The notes under the pieces were generated by a model. The model was given only the letters and a program-made list of their open reading frames with translations. It had not been told where the DNA came from and made no database searches. Below, piece by piece: positions 51,880 through 60,754 of a DNA stretch of 64,000 nt. The translations under genes were made by a program, and so were the position numbers. The first letter of the stretch is position 1, and each line of letters opens with the position of its first letter. Source of the DNA: CAYXVJ01 sp964558445 (GTDB lineage Bacteria; Bacillota; Clostridia; Saccharofermentanales; Fastidiosipilaceae); the NCBI GenBank assembly GCA_964558445.1, contig CAZLEA010000004.1, positions 1-64,000 on the forward strand, given 5' to 3'.

Positions 51880-53928
51880 CTAGCGGTAAATCCGGTAGAT
51901 AGCCGCGTTGTTCTGTTCCGAGAATTCGGCGACGAGCTCGAAATTCGCTTGGAAGAAGGCCTCGTTTAGATTATAGTCCGGGTGCAGGCGAAGATCATCG
52001 GTCAAGATCGCATAGCGTATCCCGTTCTGGAGACAGTAGTCGACGAAGAGCTTGGGGTCCTCCGTGCCGGCAAATAACTGGCGGACTTCATCTTCTCTCT
52101 TAGCCGTATCGTGGCCTGCCGACCAGGCATAGTAGGCATGGCCGTACCAGACCTTGCGACCCGTGAGGAAGAAGGGATGGTAGTGCCAGGGGCCCGTGAG
52201 GAAGATGTCCTCCGACTCCGTCTCCGCCTCGATCCACGTTTGGAAGGCCGAGTGCTCGGGGATGGCGTAGACATGCATATTCTTGTTCTTGTAAGTGATC
52301 AGGTCGACGATGCCACTGGCACCAAGAACCAAGGTGAGGGCTGCAGCCACGATCGGGCCGACGTAGCGGCGCTTCTCGGGGAGGCTAAGGCGCAGGAAGC
52401 GCAAGATCAGATCCGCGGTCAAGACGGTCGCGAACATCTGACTGATCATGATGTACTTGTGGTTCACCGTGACGTCCGGTGTGAGCGATATCGTTAGACT
52501 AAAAAGCAGTGGGAACAAAATGCTCACGGCGAGGACTCGCTTGCGTTTGCTTGCTTGTAAGAAGGGTAAGATGAGAATTGCGGGGAGGGCGAGGCCAAGC
52601 AGCTCCCAGAGATAGGAGAGGACACCGAGTAGGCTCTTGTCCTCTGCGATGAAGCCCCATTTGAAGCTCGGCGAGACATTCGCCGCCGTCTCTCCCGAGA
52701 AGAGCTTACCGTAGATCAGTGCGAAGCTTATGGCGATCAGAGCCGTAGCCAGATAAGCTAGTTTATCGCGGCCGAATAGCGCAAACCAGGCGAGCATCAA
52801 GAGGAGAGCCACCGTCACCGAGCCGTGCCAGTAGGGTAGGCAGACCATGAGCATGAAGATCGGTAGATAGCCTCGCCAATCCTCCGGCAACCAAGCCTTG
52901 GGATCCGTCCAAGTTGTAAGCGATGGCTTCTTAATCGTGGGATAGAAGAGGATCAAGATCAAGAGAGCAAGCCCGAGGACGAAGAGGAAGTGGCGCTGGT
53001 TCGCGAACACATTTAGGTTCCACAAACCCCAATCGTCGTTTGGGAGGCGGCCGATGAAGATCTCGTTATTGGCCATATAGCGCCAGATGGATACACCTGC
53101 GGCCTTCGCCAGCGAGGGCACATCGGCCAGCCAGTGCCATACCGCGTTCGAACTGCGGAAGAACACCAGCATAGGGGCGAGGAGGAAGGCAGCATCGCGC
53201 TTCGTCCAGCGTACGGCGATGTAGCCGAGCAGGATACAGAAGGCGATGAGGCCGAGCGCCGATGGGAGGTTCAGAGCACTCGCGAGATCCATACCGAGAT
53301 ACTCCAGATTACCAGCTAAGAAAAAGAAGAAGAAATGATACTGTACCCCATCACCCGCGAAGTGCGGATATTCCGTCGGGAAGTTACGTCCCTTGGCAAA
53401 GGAGGATACAACAGCCGTATGTGGCGCGTAGTCAGAGAAGACCGAGTAGCCTGCACCGAGCATGCCGCCCTGACTCTTCAGTACGAAGGCGGTCAGGAAG
53501 CAGGCCCATAGCGTAAAAATTCCAACTGAGAGGAGATAGAAGCCTATCTGACGGTAATTCGTTTGTACTTGCTTCATACCGTCTCGGTATCGCTCGGTAA
53601 GCGATGGAGAGGATTCGGTAGCAGTACTGTTAGATCTTCGCTTCGAAACGAAGGACAAGATAAGCAAGATCAGTACGAGTACGAAACAGATCGCATTCGA
53701 TACCAGTAACGGGTACACGGATTTGGGTAGCCAGGCGTTTAGTATCAAGGCCAAGAAGTAATTGATCGTCGTTAGAGGCACGACTCCCAGATAGAAGTCT
53801 GCGACCCAGTTCACGAAGAAGGGCGCCTCATCCAACAGTCGTTGACCGCTTAGGTAGCGCTTGCGAAGCACACGCCCGCCGAGCGTGGCCAAGAACAGAT
53901 AGGTAATGGCAAATAGTTTCGTATCCAT
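51880..53928 (-). CDS. large multi-pass membrane protein, probable GT-C type glycosyltransferase
   Basis: 682 residues with many hydrophobic helices (roughly 13-16) and an early extracytoplasmic loop with acidic and aromatic residues (SDYAPHTAVV, EYPHFAGDGVQYH), as in polyprenyl-phosphate-sugar-dependent GT-C enzymes. A soluble domain lies at the C-terminus. It starts 10 bases after the GT2 stop, so the pair probably works together: GT2 loads a sugar on a polyprenyl phosphate and this protein transfers it outside. The acceptor is unknown. Confidence 0.65.
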   Translation of the reverse strand: MDTKLFAITYLFLATLGGRVLRKRYLSGQRLLDEAPFFVNWVADFYLGVVPLTTINYFLALILNAWLPKSVYPLLVSNAICFVLVLILLILSFVSKRRSNSTATESSPSLTERYRDGMKQVQTNYRQIGFYLLSVGIFTLWACFLTAFVLKSQGGMLGAGYSVFSDYAPHTAVVSSFAKGRNFPTEYPHFAGDGVQYHFFFFFLAGNLEYLGMDLASALNLPSALGLIAFCILLGYIAVRWTKRDAAFLLAPMLVFFRSSNAVWHWLADVPSLAKAAGVSIWRYMANNEIFIGRLPNDDWGLWNLNVFANQRHFLFVLGLALLILILFYPTIKKPSLTTWTDPKAWLPEDWRGYLPIFMLMVCLPYWHGSVTVALLLMLAWFALFGRDKLAYLATALIAISFALIYGKLFSGETAANVSPSFKWGFIAEDKSLLGVLSYLWELLGLALPAILILPFLQASKRKRVLAVSILFPLLFSLTISLTPDVTVNHKYIMISQMFATVLTADLILRFLRLSLPEKRRYVGPIVAAALTLVLGASGIVDLITYKNKNMHVYAIPEHSAFQTWIEAETESEDIFLTGPWHYHPFFLTGRKVWYGHAYYAWSAGHDTAKREDEVRQLFAGTEDPKLFVDYCLQNGIRYAILTDDLRLHPDYNLNEAFFQANFELVAEFSEQNNAAIYRIYR

Positions 53929-53938
53929 GGCTCCGGCT

Positions 53939-54868
53939 CTACTTCTCTTCCTTATTATCGCGAGCGATGAGGTAGCGCGGACGATGCTTGACCTCATCGT
54001 AGATGCTACCGATATACTTACCGATCAGGCCGAGCGCGATCATGATCGCACCTCCCGTGATCAACAAGAGTAAGATGACGGTCGTGAAACCGGCTACAGA
54101 TGTGCCGAGAGCATAATTGACCAGCGTCTGGATACCGAGAACGAGGGCGACGATCCAGAAGATTACGCCCATGACGACAATAATCTGAAGCGGGGCTGAA
54201 CTGAAGGCCGTCAGAGCATTGGCCGAGAGCCGCATCAAGGACATGAAGCTCCACTTGCTCGTGCCGTGCTTGCGCTCATCCACCTCGAATTCAAGTGTGA
54301 CGCGATTATACCCGAGCCATGCGGACAATCCACGGAAGAAGGTGTTGTAATCGCCCAGACTCTTCCAGGCTTCGACAACCTTACGATCCAATAGCTTGAA
54401 GTCGGAGGCATCCTTGAGGTCGAACTTCGTCAGCTTACGGAAGAAGGAGTAGAACGTGTTGGCCGCCCAGCGACTGAGTCCGGATTCCTTCTGTCGTTCC
54501 ATCTTGACGCCGTCGACGACTTCATAACCTTCTTCTCGCCAGAGCCTAACCATCTCAGGGATGTAGCGCGGCGGATGCTGCAGATCACCATCCATCAAGA
54601 CGACAGCGTCGCCCTTGGCATAATCGAGACCGGCACAGATCGCAGCCTCCTTACCGAAGTTGCGTGAGAGCGCCAGGATACGCAGATGTGTATCGTTTAT
54701 CGCGGCTAACTCCAGTTGCTGCCAGGTGGCATCCGATGAGCCATCATCGATCAAGAGGAGCTCATAATCCAGATTCGGAATGCTCTCGAGAACCTGTTTC
54801 GTGACGGCAATCGTCTCACCGGCTTGTTCTTCTTCATTATAGAAGGGAATAATAACAGATAGCAGCAT
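53939..54868 (-). CDS. polyprenyl-phosphate glycosyltransferase, GT2 (DPM1/GtrB-like)
   Basis: 309 residues: an N-terminal GT2 fold (VIIPFYNEEEQ, IDDGSSD, MDGDLQHPP with its metal-binding Asp residues) and two C-terminal transmembrane helices. It matches the group that moves glucose, mannose or a similar sugar from an NDP-sugar to undecaprenyl phosphate on the cytoplasmic face. It is co-transcribed with the membrane protein downstream. Confidence 0.9.
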   Translation of the reverse strand: MLLSVIIPFYNEEEQAGETIAVTKQVLESIPNLDYELLLIDDGSSDATWQQLELAAINDTHLRILALSRNFGKEAAICAGLDYAKGDAVVLMDGDLQHPPRYIPEMVRLWREEGYEVVDGVKMERQKESGLSRWAANTFYSFFRKLTKFDLKDASDFKLLDRKVVEAWKSLGDYNTFFRGLSAWLGYNRVTLEFEVDERKHGTSKWSFMSLMRLSANALTAFSSAPLQIIVVMGVIFWIVALVLGIQTLVNYALGTSVAGFTTVILLLLITGGAIMIALGLIGKYIGSIYDEVKHRPRYLIARDNKEEK

Positions 54869-55083
54869 ACGACACTCCTAGATCGATCGAGTAATTGAGA
54901 TTATTCTAACATACGCATCATGTTTGAATTTGGCAGAAGCGTGAACGATATAAACCTAGCGAATATCATCTTGGATATTGATAGTTTGAGCTAAATTACA
55001 GTCGTTACCTTATGTATGAATGGCAATATTGTCTCGTGATGTATTGAGGAAGATCGAGTATGAGAACCAGTTTACTGAGAACA

Positions 55084-55290
55084 TCAACATTTTTCCAGCC
55101 AATTTACTGGGCGATTGTTTGTACCGACTCTACTGCCATCATTTGAGATATTGAACCGTACGAAGATTTCCCGATCTTTTTGAGCTCTCTGTGAATTGTA
55201 GAATGCTTCTATGTACTCAAGGACCACTTGTCGGGCTTGCTCCCTCGTTGGATAGAAGTGACAATGGATGATTTCTTTATCAAATGCCAT
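55084..55290 (-). pseudogene. IS3-family transposase C-terminal fragment
   Basis: About 68 codons reading EIIHCHFYPTREQARQ and EYIEAFYNSQRAQ, which is the C-terminal end of the DDE integrase domain of IS3-type OrfB transposases. The catalytic core upstream is missing, with a stop directly before, and the tail after SQRAQ diverges from the usual end. No inverted terminal repeats are recognised. It marks a past insertion next to the VanY/ABC island. Confidence 0.65.
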
Positions 55291-55388
55291 ATGTCAATCG
55301 TGAGTCTCGCTGTTTGAGCCTGAAACGCACTATGACCCGTCTACGAAGAACAAGCAAGTTCCATATCCAGCTTGTAATTGCGGTGATG

Positions 55389-55417
55389 AATCTCGGAAAG
55401 AATCTGCGAGATTTTTT
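55389..55417 (+). terminator. T-tailed hairpin without an obvious upstream gene
   Basis: AATCTCG (55389-55395) pairs with CGAGATT (55407-55413), followed by TTTT. It has the form of a Rho-independent terminator, but no plus-strand gene ends just before it; it may be left from a lost gene. Confidence 0.5.
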
Positions 55418-55677
55418 GTCCAATATATCAGTGTGTTGTTTACTGCTACGAGGCACAAACTCAATGGCTATTTCTGACAGTGTGAAGATTCGCTATTTAT
55501 TCAGCAGCCCTAACCAGAGAGAAGATTGCATAGATCATATTCTGATTAGCCATTCATCATAAAAGATTAGTAGGATTATATATTTTATGAACATATTGAC
55601 TTATTGTCGAAATTGTGCAAATATGACATTAGATTCAGTTGGTGAAAACACACAAAATATACAAGGAGATTGAGAGT

Positions 55678-56876
55678 ATGAAAAAGAAGACAATCTGTTT
55701 TTGTTTACTAAACTTTATGTGTATAGTGTTTTTTTCTTCGTGCCAACGTACTCAAATTTTTGAGACACACAATAAAATTAGTAGTACCAATCCAATAGAT
55801 GCTTCCATAGTTGATAGTGAATCAAGTCAAGACCCCGCAGATTCACAAACCAATGATTTTCATCCAAGCTCATCCATAGCATTGCCCCCTGCTTCCGTTT
55901 CGGTGACGCTTACCCCTGTTCCCGTTACACCAACTCCGATCGCTGCGACGCCTACACCCATCCCGGCGACACCGACTCCGATCGCTGCGACGCCTACACC
56001 CATCCCGGCGACACCGACTCCGATTCCAGCGACGCCTACACCCATCCCGGCGACACCGACTCCGATTCCAGCGACACCAACGCCCATTCCTGCGACACCC
56101 ACACCTGTGCCTCTACCTATTACAGGAGCTTCACCTGATGGTCGTAACGGAGGGCAACTAAGCACGCCATACACTAAGAACGGCATAGTACTAGTAAATA
56201 AGCAACACTGGGTAAATGCTGATTATGCGCCGGTGCCTGCTGCGAGTAACAAATGGGGTCTACAAGGTGAAGCGTGGAATGCATGGAAAGAAATGGAGGC
56301 AGCAGCGTTAGCCAATGGTTTAACACTTCGATTTGTAAGTGGATATCGAACTTATGCATATCAAGTCGAATTGTTTAATAGTTATTATGCCAAGGACCCT
56401 GTAGGAGCGAATACCTATTCTGCTAAAGGAGGCCAGAGTGAGCACCAAACAGGGCTCGCTTTAGATATGGATAATGGGATAGGAAAAACCGGTCTTACAG
56501 AAGCATTTGCCGATACGGCAGAAGGTAGATGGTTGTGGGCTAACGCATATAAATATGGTTGGATTCTCCGTTATCCACGGGATAAAACACATATAACCGG
56601 TTATGTTTTTGAACCATGGCACTATCGATATGNNNNNNNNNNNNNNNNNNNNNNNNNNNNNNNNNNNNNNNNNNNNNNNNNNNNNNNNNNNNNNNNNNNN
56701 NNNNNNNNNNNNNNNNNNNNNNNNNNNNNNNNCGGGATAAAACACATATAACCGGTTATGTTTTTGAACCATGGCACTATCGATATGTTGGTAAATCGGT
56801 AGCTGCAGTCTTCGGCCCCAACAACACATTGACTCTTGAAGAGTATTTGGATGAGTTGCCGGGTAAGTATCAATAA
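55678..56876 (+). CDS. VanY-like D-alanyl-D-alanine carboxypeptidase lipoprotein (M15B) with TPTPI-repeat stalk
   Basis: The lipobox FSSC ends at C22, so the enzyme is anchored outside. A repetitive Thr-Pro stalk (about 83-146) carries the catalytic M15B domain. The zinc ligands are H256 and D263 (SEHQTGLALD) and H315 (WHYRY); FVSGYRT is also a family feature. It trims the terminal D-Ala from peptidoglycan stems. The 100-N gap near the 3' end is false: the 55 bases before and after it are identical and in the same frame. Once collapsed, the gene is intact at 347 residues. AAGGAGA precedes ATG 55678. Low GC and the IS remnant suggest that it was acquired. Confidence 0.9.
55926..56114 (+). repeat. 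21-bp tandem repeats coding a TPTPI(P/A)A stalk
   Basis: Eight 21-base units plus a degenerate ninth encode heptapeptides T-P-T-P-I-x-A. Alternating unit types give a 42-base higher-order period. Proline repeats of this kind form extended spacers across the cell wall. Copy number is likely to vary between strains. Confidence 0.93.
56633..56732. other. artefactual 100-N gap flanked by an identical 55-bp overlap
   Basis: Bases 56578-56632 and 56733-56787 are identical. The two contigs therefore overlap by 55 bases, and the gap plus one copy should be removed (155 bases). Confidence 0.95.
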
Positions 56877-56899
56877 TTGCTCCGGAGGGAGAATGGATT

Positions 56900-57919
56900 A
56901 TGAAATCTACCGGTCATCAAATACTCTTATCTATTTCAAGTGCTCTGCTATTCGTCACCGTATTTCTATCCTTATCTTACGTACAGATAAACGGGACCAC
57001 CAAACAGGCTAAACCGTTCGGGCTTAGCGGCAATTATCTTGTGCTTCATAATCCGACTCGTCGACAGGTTATGTTTGATGATGTAATCGATTTGCAGGAG
57101 GATCGCAGTGTATTGTTGCTGAGTCATGAGTGGAGAAGTTCGCTTGTCGGTATATACGATCCGATGATGGTGATGGCTTATGAGGACGGAGCCTTCGGCT
57201 ATGGTTTCAGCAGATATTTCTCCATAGATGATTATACGAACGGTACGAAGAGTGGTATCGCCCTGATAGATGAAGCCAATATCCTCAGCTTCGAGAAGGA
57301 TGATTATCGAAGCGAGAATATCGAGGACCTACTGTACTTCGCCAGTGATCGGTCGCGCATCAACTTAGACGGTGGGATCCGGGAGATTGTGAATCTTAGC
57401 TCTCTGCCTTATCTCGGCGCCTATCTCTATCTGGATTATTCTGACCGACAGGATGCGGAACCGTTGATCGCTCGCCTCGAAGCCAATCACTATGAGATTG
57501 TAGATCAACAGCAATTCAGAGGCGTTCTGGATTCAATTCGTATGGCAGTGTATACGCCTGCATCGATGCTCATGCTTGGTGGGCTTGGTTTATATCTCTT
57601 GTTTGCTGTCTCGTGTTACTGGTCGCTGTTCAATCATCGACGGGATTTGTTTATTCACTATTTCTATGGAGCGAGTTTCACCCGTCTAATCACCAAACCA
57701 TATCATCATTTCTTCTACTATAATTTGTTGGGTTTGATTCCCGGATCGATCTTCTTCTTATTTCAGCACCGGATTGCATTTAGTGTGATGTCGATTCGTT
57801 CGTTTATGTATCTGTTCTTAATCCACTTCATAACGACATCTCTTCTCTATATCATATCTTCTTGGCTTGTTTATCAACAAGTTAAGAAGAGCAAGAAGGA
57901 GGAGCGGTATGTTCGTTAA
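56900..57919 (+). CDS. ABC transporter permease 1 (MacB/FtsX-like)
   Basis: 339 residues: one N-terminal membrane helix, a ~190-residue extracytoplasmic domain and three further helices near the C-terminus, as in FtsX/MacB-type permeases that act as mechanotransmitters. Sequence conservation is low. A GGAGGGAG ribosome site lies upstream. It overlaps the second permease by 11 bases, and the ATPase gene follows, so the three form one exporter or signalling complex. The substrate is unknown. Confidence 0.7.
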   Translation: MKSTGHQILLSISSALLFVTVFLSLSYVQINGTTKQAKPFGLSGNYLVLHNPTRRQVMFDDVIDLQEDRSVLLLSHEWRSSLVGIYDPMMVMAYEDGAFGYGFSRYFSIDDYTNGTKSGIALIDEANILSFEKDDYRSENIEDLLYFASDRSRINLDGGIREIVNLSSLPYLGAYLYLDYSDRQDAEPLIARLEANHYEIVDQQQFRGVLDSIRMAVYTPASMLMLGGLGLYLLFAVSCYWSLFNHRRDLFIHYFYGASFTRLITKPYHHFFYYNLLGLIPGSIFFLFQHRIAFSVMSIRSFMYLFLIHFITTSLLYIISSWLVYQQVKKSKKEERYVR

Positions 57920-58937
57920 CCTGCGTTTGGGGATCCGAGATATTGGTAAGAGTAAGCTTCATTTCCTGGCCTCTATCTATATGCTGCTCTTCTTCCATAT
58001 CATCTTGTTTATGTTCTCTATGACGATAGACGTAGGCTCGTATCAAGATAACATCTACACAATAAGCCCGACCGTGGTCAACACCTCGTACACGTATGTC
58101 TTCCGGCCAAATGAGCTCGAGGGGCTACGTAAGATCTATGCCACGAATGCATACAGCTACCGCAAGTCATATTCCCTGTCCGACATAACGCAGCGACCGG
58201 TCTATCTGATATTCGGGGATGCATCCTTATTCGATTCGAATATGATCAATGAGGACGGTGTACATGCCTATGCTTATGATAACGAGTCACAGCCCGACAT
58301 CAATTATTTGGGGGAGACCTATCCCTTGATTCATCTGCCGAGGTCAAACGATAACTTCGATCCCGAGAGTATCTTTGTTAGCTATCAAGGCAGTAGCATG
58401 ATTGATGTCGTTTCGTCGATGTCCGCGGAGCGCCCAGATGTATTCTACGATCTGATCATGCAGACGGTAATCTTGTCTTCTGACGAGGAACGAATCGATT
58501 CGTTCTACAACTATATAGACAATGATGTTGATGGTGTATATACCAAAGGGCAGATCCAAGCCCACGCCGCTGCCTCCGACTTCGATTTCGTCTGCTTCTA
58601 TCTGTTACCGTTCCTACTGATACTGCTGCTCTTCGGTATCTTGTCCTTTGTACTTAGTTTCCATGGACGCTTGGATATACAGAAGAAGGACTTAACCGTC
58701 CACCTGCTTAGCGGGGCAGGGATGGATACCTTGCTTCTCCGCTTCGTTGTCTACTATGGATCAACTGTGATACTGTCCCTGTTTACCGTGTGGGCTCTAG
58801 GTCTTCTCTTCTATCCCTTCGTGGCTAAGATTATCGTCTTGTCTCACTTCATAATCCTTGTACTGTTTATCGTCTATATCTTACTTGCACTGAATCGTTC
58901 AAACCTAAGTCGTAACTTGAGAGGAGTATCCGTATGA
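57909..58937 (+). CDS. ABC transporter permease 2 (MacB/FtsX-like)
   Basis: 342 residues with the same layout as its neighbour: a helix near residues 18-40, an external domain, then three C-terminal helices. ATG 57909 has GGAGGAG upstream; the stop overlaps the ATPase start as ATGA. The two permeases are diverged and probably make a heterodimer. Confidence 0.7.
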   Translation: MFVNLRLGIRDIGKSKLHFLASIYMLLFFHIILFMFSMTIDVGSYQDNIYTISPTVVNTSYTYVFRPNELEGLRKIYATNAYSYRKSYSLSDITQRPVYLIFGDASLFDSNMINEDGVHAYAYDNESQPDINYLGETYPLIHLPRSNDNFDPESIFVSYQGSSMIDVVSSMSAERPDVFYDLIMQTVILSSDEERIDSFYNYIDNDVDGVYTKGQIQAHAAASDFDFVCFYLLPFLLILLLFGILSFVLSFHGRLDIQKKDLTVHLLSGAGMDTLLLRFVVYYGSTVILSLFTVWALGLLFYPFVAKIIVLSHFIILVLFIVYILLALNRSNLSRNLRGVSV

Positions 58938-59608
58938 GACTTGATATACAGTCGGTTAGCAAGACCTATCGCCACAAGCGTTATGAGGTGGATGCCCTCG
59001 TTGATGTGAATCTCTCGATTCGACCAGGGGATCAGATTATGATCGTGGGAGAATCAGGCTCCGGGAAGTCAACGCTACTGAATATTCTGGGTCTGCTCGA
59101 TCAGGCGTATGAGGGCACGTACCATATCGACGGACGTGAGCTGAAGGCGTACTCGGGTAGAGAGCAGGCGCATCTGAGGAATCGTTGTTTCGCTTATATA
59201 TTCCAAGATTATGCCTTATTGGAGAACGAAACAGTCCATGACAATGTCTTGGTACCGCTCTTGTATTCGGATGTGCCCAGGGCGCAGTATAAGCAGCGTA
59301 TCCATGAGGCACTCATGCAAGTAGGCCTGGCTACTAAGCCCGATATCGAAGTCTTGCACTTGTCCGGTGGGGAGAGGCAGCGGGTTGCTATCGCGAGAGC
59401 TCTCGTGAACCGACCTACGATCATCTTGGCAGACGAGCCGACAGGCTCTCTGGATAGTAAGCATCGAGAGAGCGTGCTGGATATCATCTACAATTATTTG
59501 GATGATGAGAAGATTCTGATTTTTGTGACACATGATATAGAGAAGAACCGTCGAGGTCAACAGCGAATCCTCCATATCGACAAGGGTGTAGTCCGTGAGA
59601 TGAATTGA
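58934..59608 (+). CDS. ABC transporter ATP-binding protein (LolD/MacB type)
   Basis: A 224-residue ATPase with Walker A GESGSGKST (39-47), Q-loop, signature LSGGERQR, Walker B IILADEPTGSLD and the switch His in FVTHD. PTGSLD is typical of the LolD/MacB/FtsE branch. It powers the two preceding permeases. Transporters of this type often export or sense antimicrobial peptides; next to a VanY-like enzyme, a role in cell-envelope defence is plausible (inference). Confidence 0.92.
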   Translation: MRLDIQSVSKTYRHKRYEVDALVDVNLSIRPGDQIMIVGESGSGKSTLLNILGLLDQAYEGTYHIDGRELKAYSGREQAHLRNRCFAYIFQDYALLENETVHDNVLVPLLYSDVPRAQYKQRIHEALMQVGLATKPDIEVLHLSGGERQRVAIARALVNRPTIILADEPTGSLDSKHRESVLDIIYNYLDDEKILIFVTHDIEKNRRGQQRILHIDKGVVREMN

Positions 59609-59657
59609 CTGCGAGTTCGTCGGCATCGATGCTGTCTAATCGTTTTTTTAGCTCCGT

Positions 59658-59689
59658 TTAATTTGCTCTTAACAATCTCCTCCTAGAAT
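59658..59689 (+). promoter_or_regulatory. pst promoter with Pho-box-like direct repeats
   Basis: TTAATT (59658-59663) and TTAACA (59669-59674) form direct repeats 11 bases apart, as in PhoP boxes of Bacillota, and cover the -35 region of a TAGAAT -10 box (59684-59689). This fits PhoP activation of the pst operon under phosphate limitation. Confidence 0.5.
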
Positions 59690-59737
59690 GATGAAGCATT
59701 CAAATAATGACAGAACATCAATCATGTGGAGGAAATC

Positions 59738-60754
59738 ATGAGTATTAAGATGAGAACCAGAATTAGTTTGGCCCTGCTGGCGGTCATGGGCGTGGGCCTA
59801 TTGGCGTCATGTACAGCTTCGGGCGAACCGGGTAATACAACGGGGCAACAGTCGACTGCTTCGAGCGAATCGACGGTGGGCACAAGCGATACAACAGGCG
59901 AAACCCCCGATTCGTCCAAGATCAACGTTTGGTCCAGAGACGCAGCTTCCGGTACACGCGGCGCGTTCGAAGAGATCGTGGGTTTCGCAGGCGAGTTGAC
60001 TGTGGATGCGGCGGAGACGTCCGGTAACGGCGATATGGCGGCCAAGGTCGGTCAGGATCGCTACGGTATCGGTTATGTCTCGCTGACAACAGATTTCGCA
60101 AGCAATAACCTGAAGAAAATTGTAGTAGACGGTGTGGAGGCAACAGAAGAGAATACGCTCTCCGGTGCGTACAAGCTTAGCCGCCCGTTCAACGTCGTCA
60201 GCCGCCAGAGCGGTGACTACGCTTCTGATGAACTAGAACAGATCACCGCTGCCTTCCTCGCCTTCTTGACAGAGTCGACCGAGGGATTGGAGGCTGTCTT
60301 CGCAGCCGGCGGCATCGTCGACCCGGATGCCGGAACTTCCTGGGACGAGCTGGCTGCCGATCATCCGATCGCCTCGCAAGACAACAGTCATTTGACGATT
60401 CGTACGGCAGGCTCAACCTCTGTCCTTAGCACGCTGCAGGCTGCTCTTGAGGCCTTCTCGCCACTTGCGGGCGGCGTTAATTTCGCGATGAACCATACGG
60501 GATCGGGTGCCGGTTATGCATCGACACTGGGCGCGGAGAAGGACGGTACGGCGGGCGCGGAGCTCGGCTTCGCATCCAGATCGTTCAAGACGGACGGAAC
60601 CGAAGAAGTGGCGGATGCTATGTTTGCAGGCACCTACTGCATGGATGCGGTTGTTGTCGTAGTCAGTAACGATAACCCCACCGATGCGCTGAGCATGGAG
60701 CAGTTGGCTTCGATCTTCAAGGGTGAGATTGAAACCTGGTCGGATCTGTCATGA
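59738..60754 (+). CDS. pstS: phosphate-binding lipoprotein PstS (permuted domain order)
   Basis: A 338-residue lipoprotein (lipobox LASC, C25) that captures phosphate for the Pst importer. The order of PstS segments is reversed relative to the E. coli protein. The normally C-terminal part (SGTRG at 71-75, IGYVSL, YKLSRPF) comes first. The normally N-terminal part (GSTS at 225-228, HTGSGAGY, MEQLASIFKGEIETWSDL) comes last. GGAGGAA precedes ATG 59738. It overlaps pstC as ATGA. Confidence 0.9.
   Translation: MSIKMRTRISLALLAVMGVGLLASCTASGEPGNTTGQQSTASSESTVGTSDTTGETPDSSKINVWSRDAASGTRGAFEEIVGFAGELTVDAAETSGNGDMAAKVGQDRYGIGYVSLTTDFASNNLKKIVVDGVEATEENTLSGAYKLSRPFNVVSRQSGDYASDELEQITAAFLAFLTESTEGLEAVFAAGGIVDPDAGTSWDELAADHPIASQDNSHLTIRTAGSTSVLSTLQAALEAFSPLAGGVNFAMNHTGSGAGYASTLGAEKDGTAGAELGFASRSFKTDGTEEVADAMFAGTYCMDAVVVVVSNDNPTDALSMEQLASIFKGEIETWSDLS

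Larger units (their letters stand above)
54890..55677. other. AT-rich stretch with IS3 remnant and no intact gene
   Basis: Base composition drops sharply compared with both sides. Apart from the transposase fragment (55084-55290) and a T-tailed hairpin (55389-55417), I see no supported gene. The short open frames on the plus strand here lack ribosome sites. Confidence 0.6.

Noticed and set aside
55284..55562. 92-codon open frame on the plus strand
   Set aside because: No ribosome site, no recognisable motif, and it contains a terminator-like hairpin.
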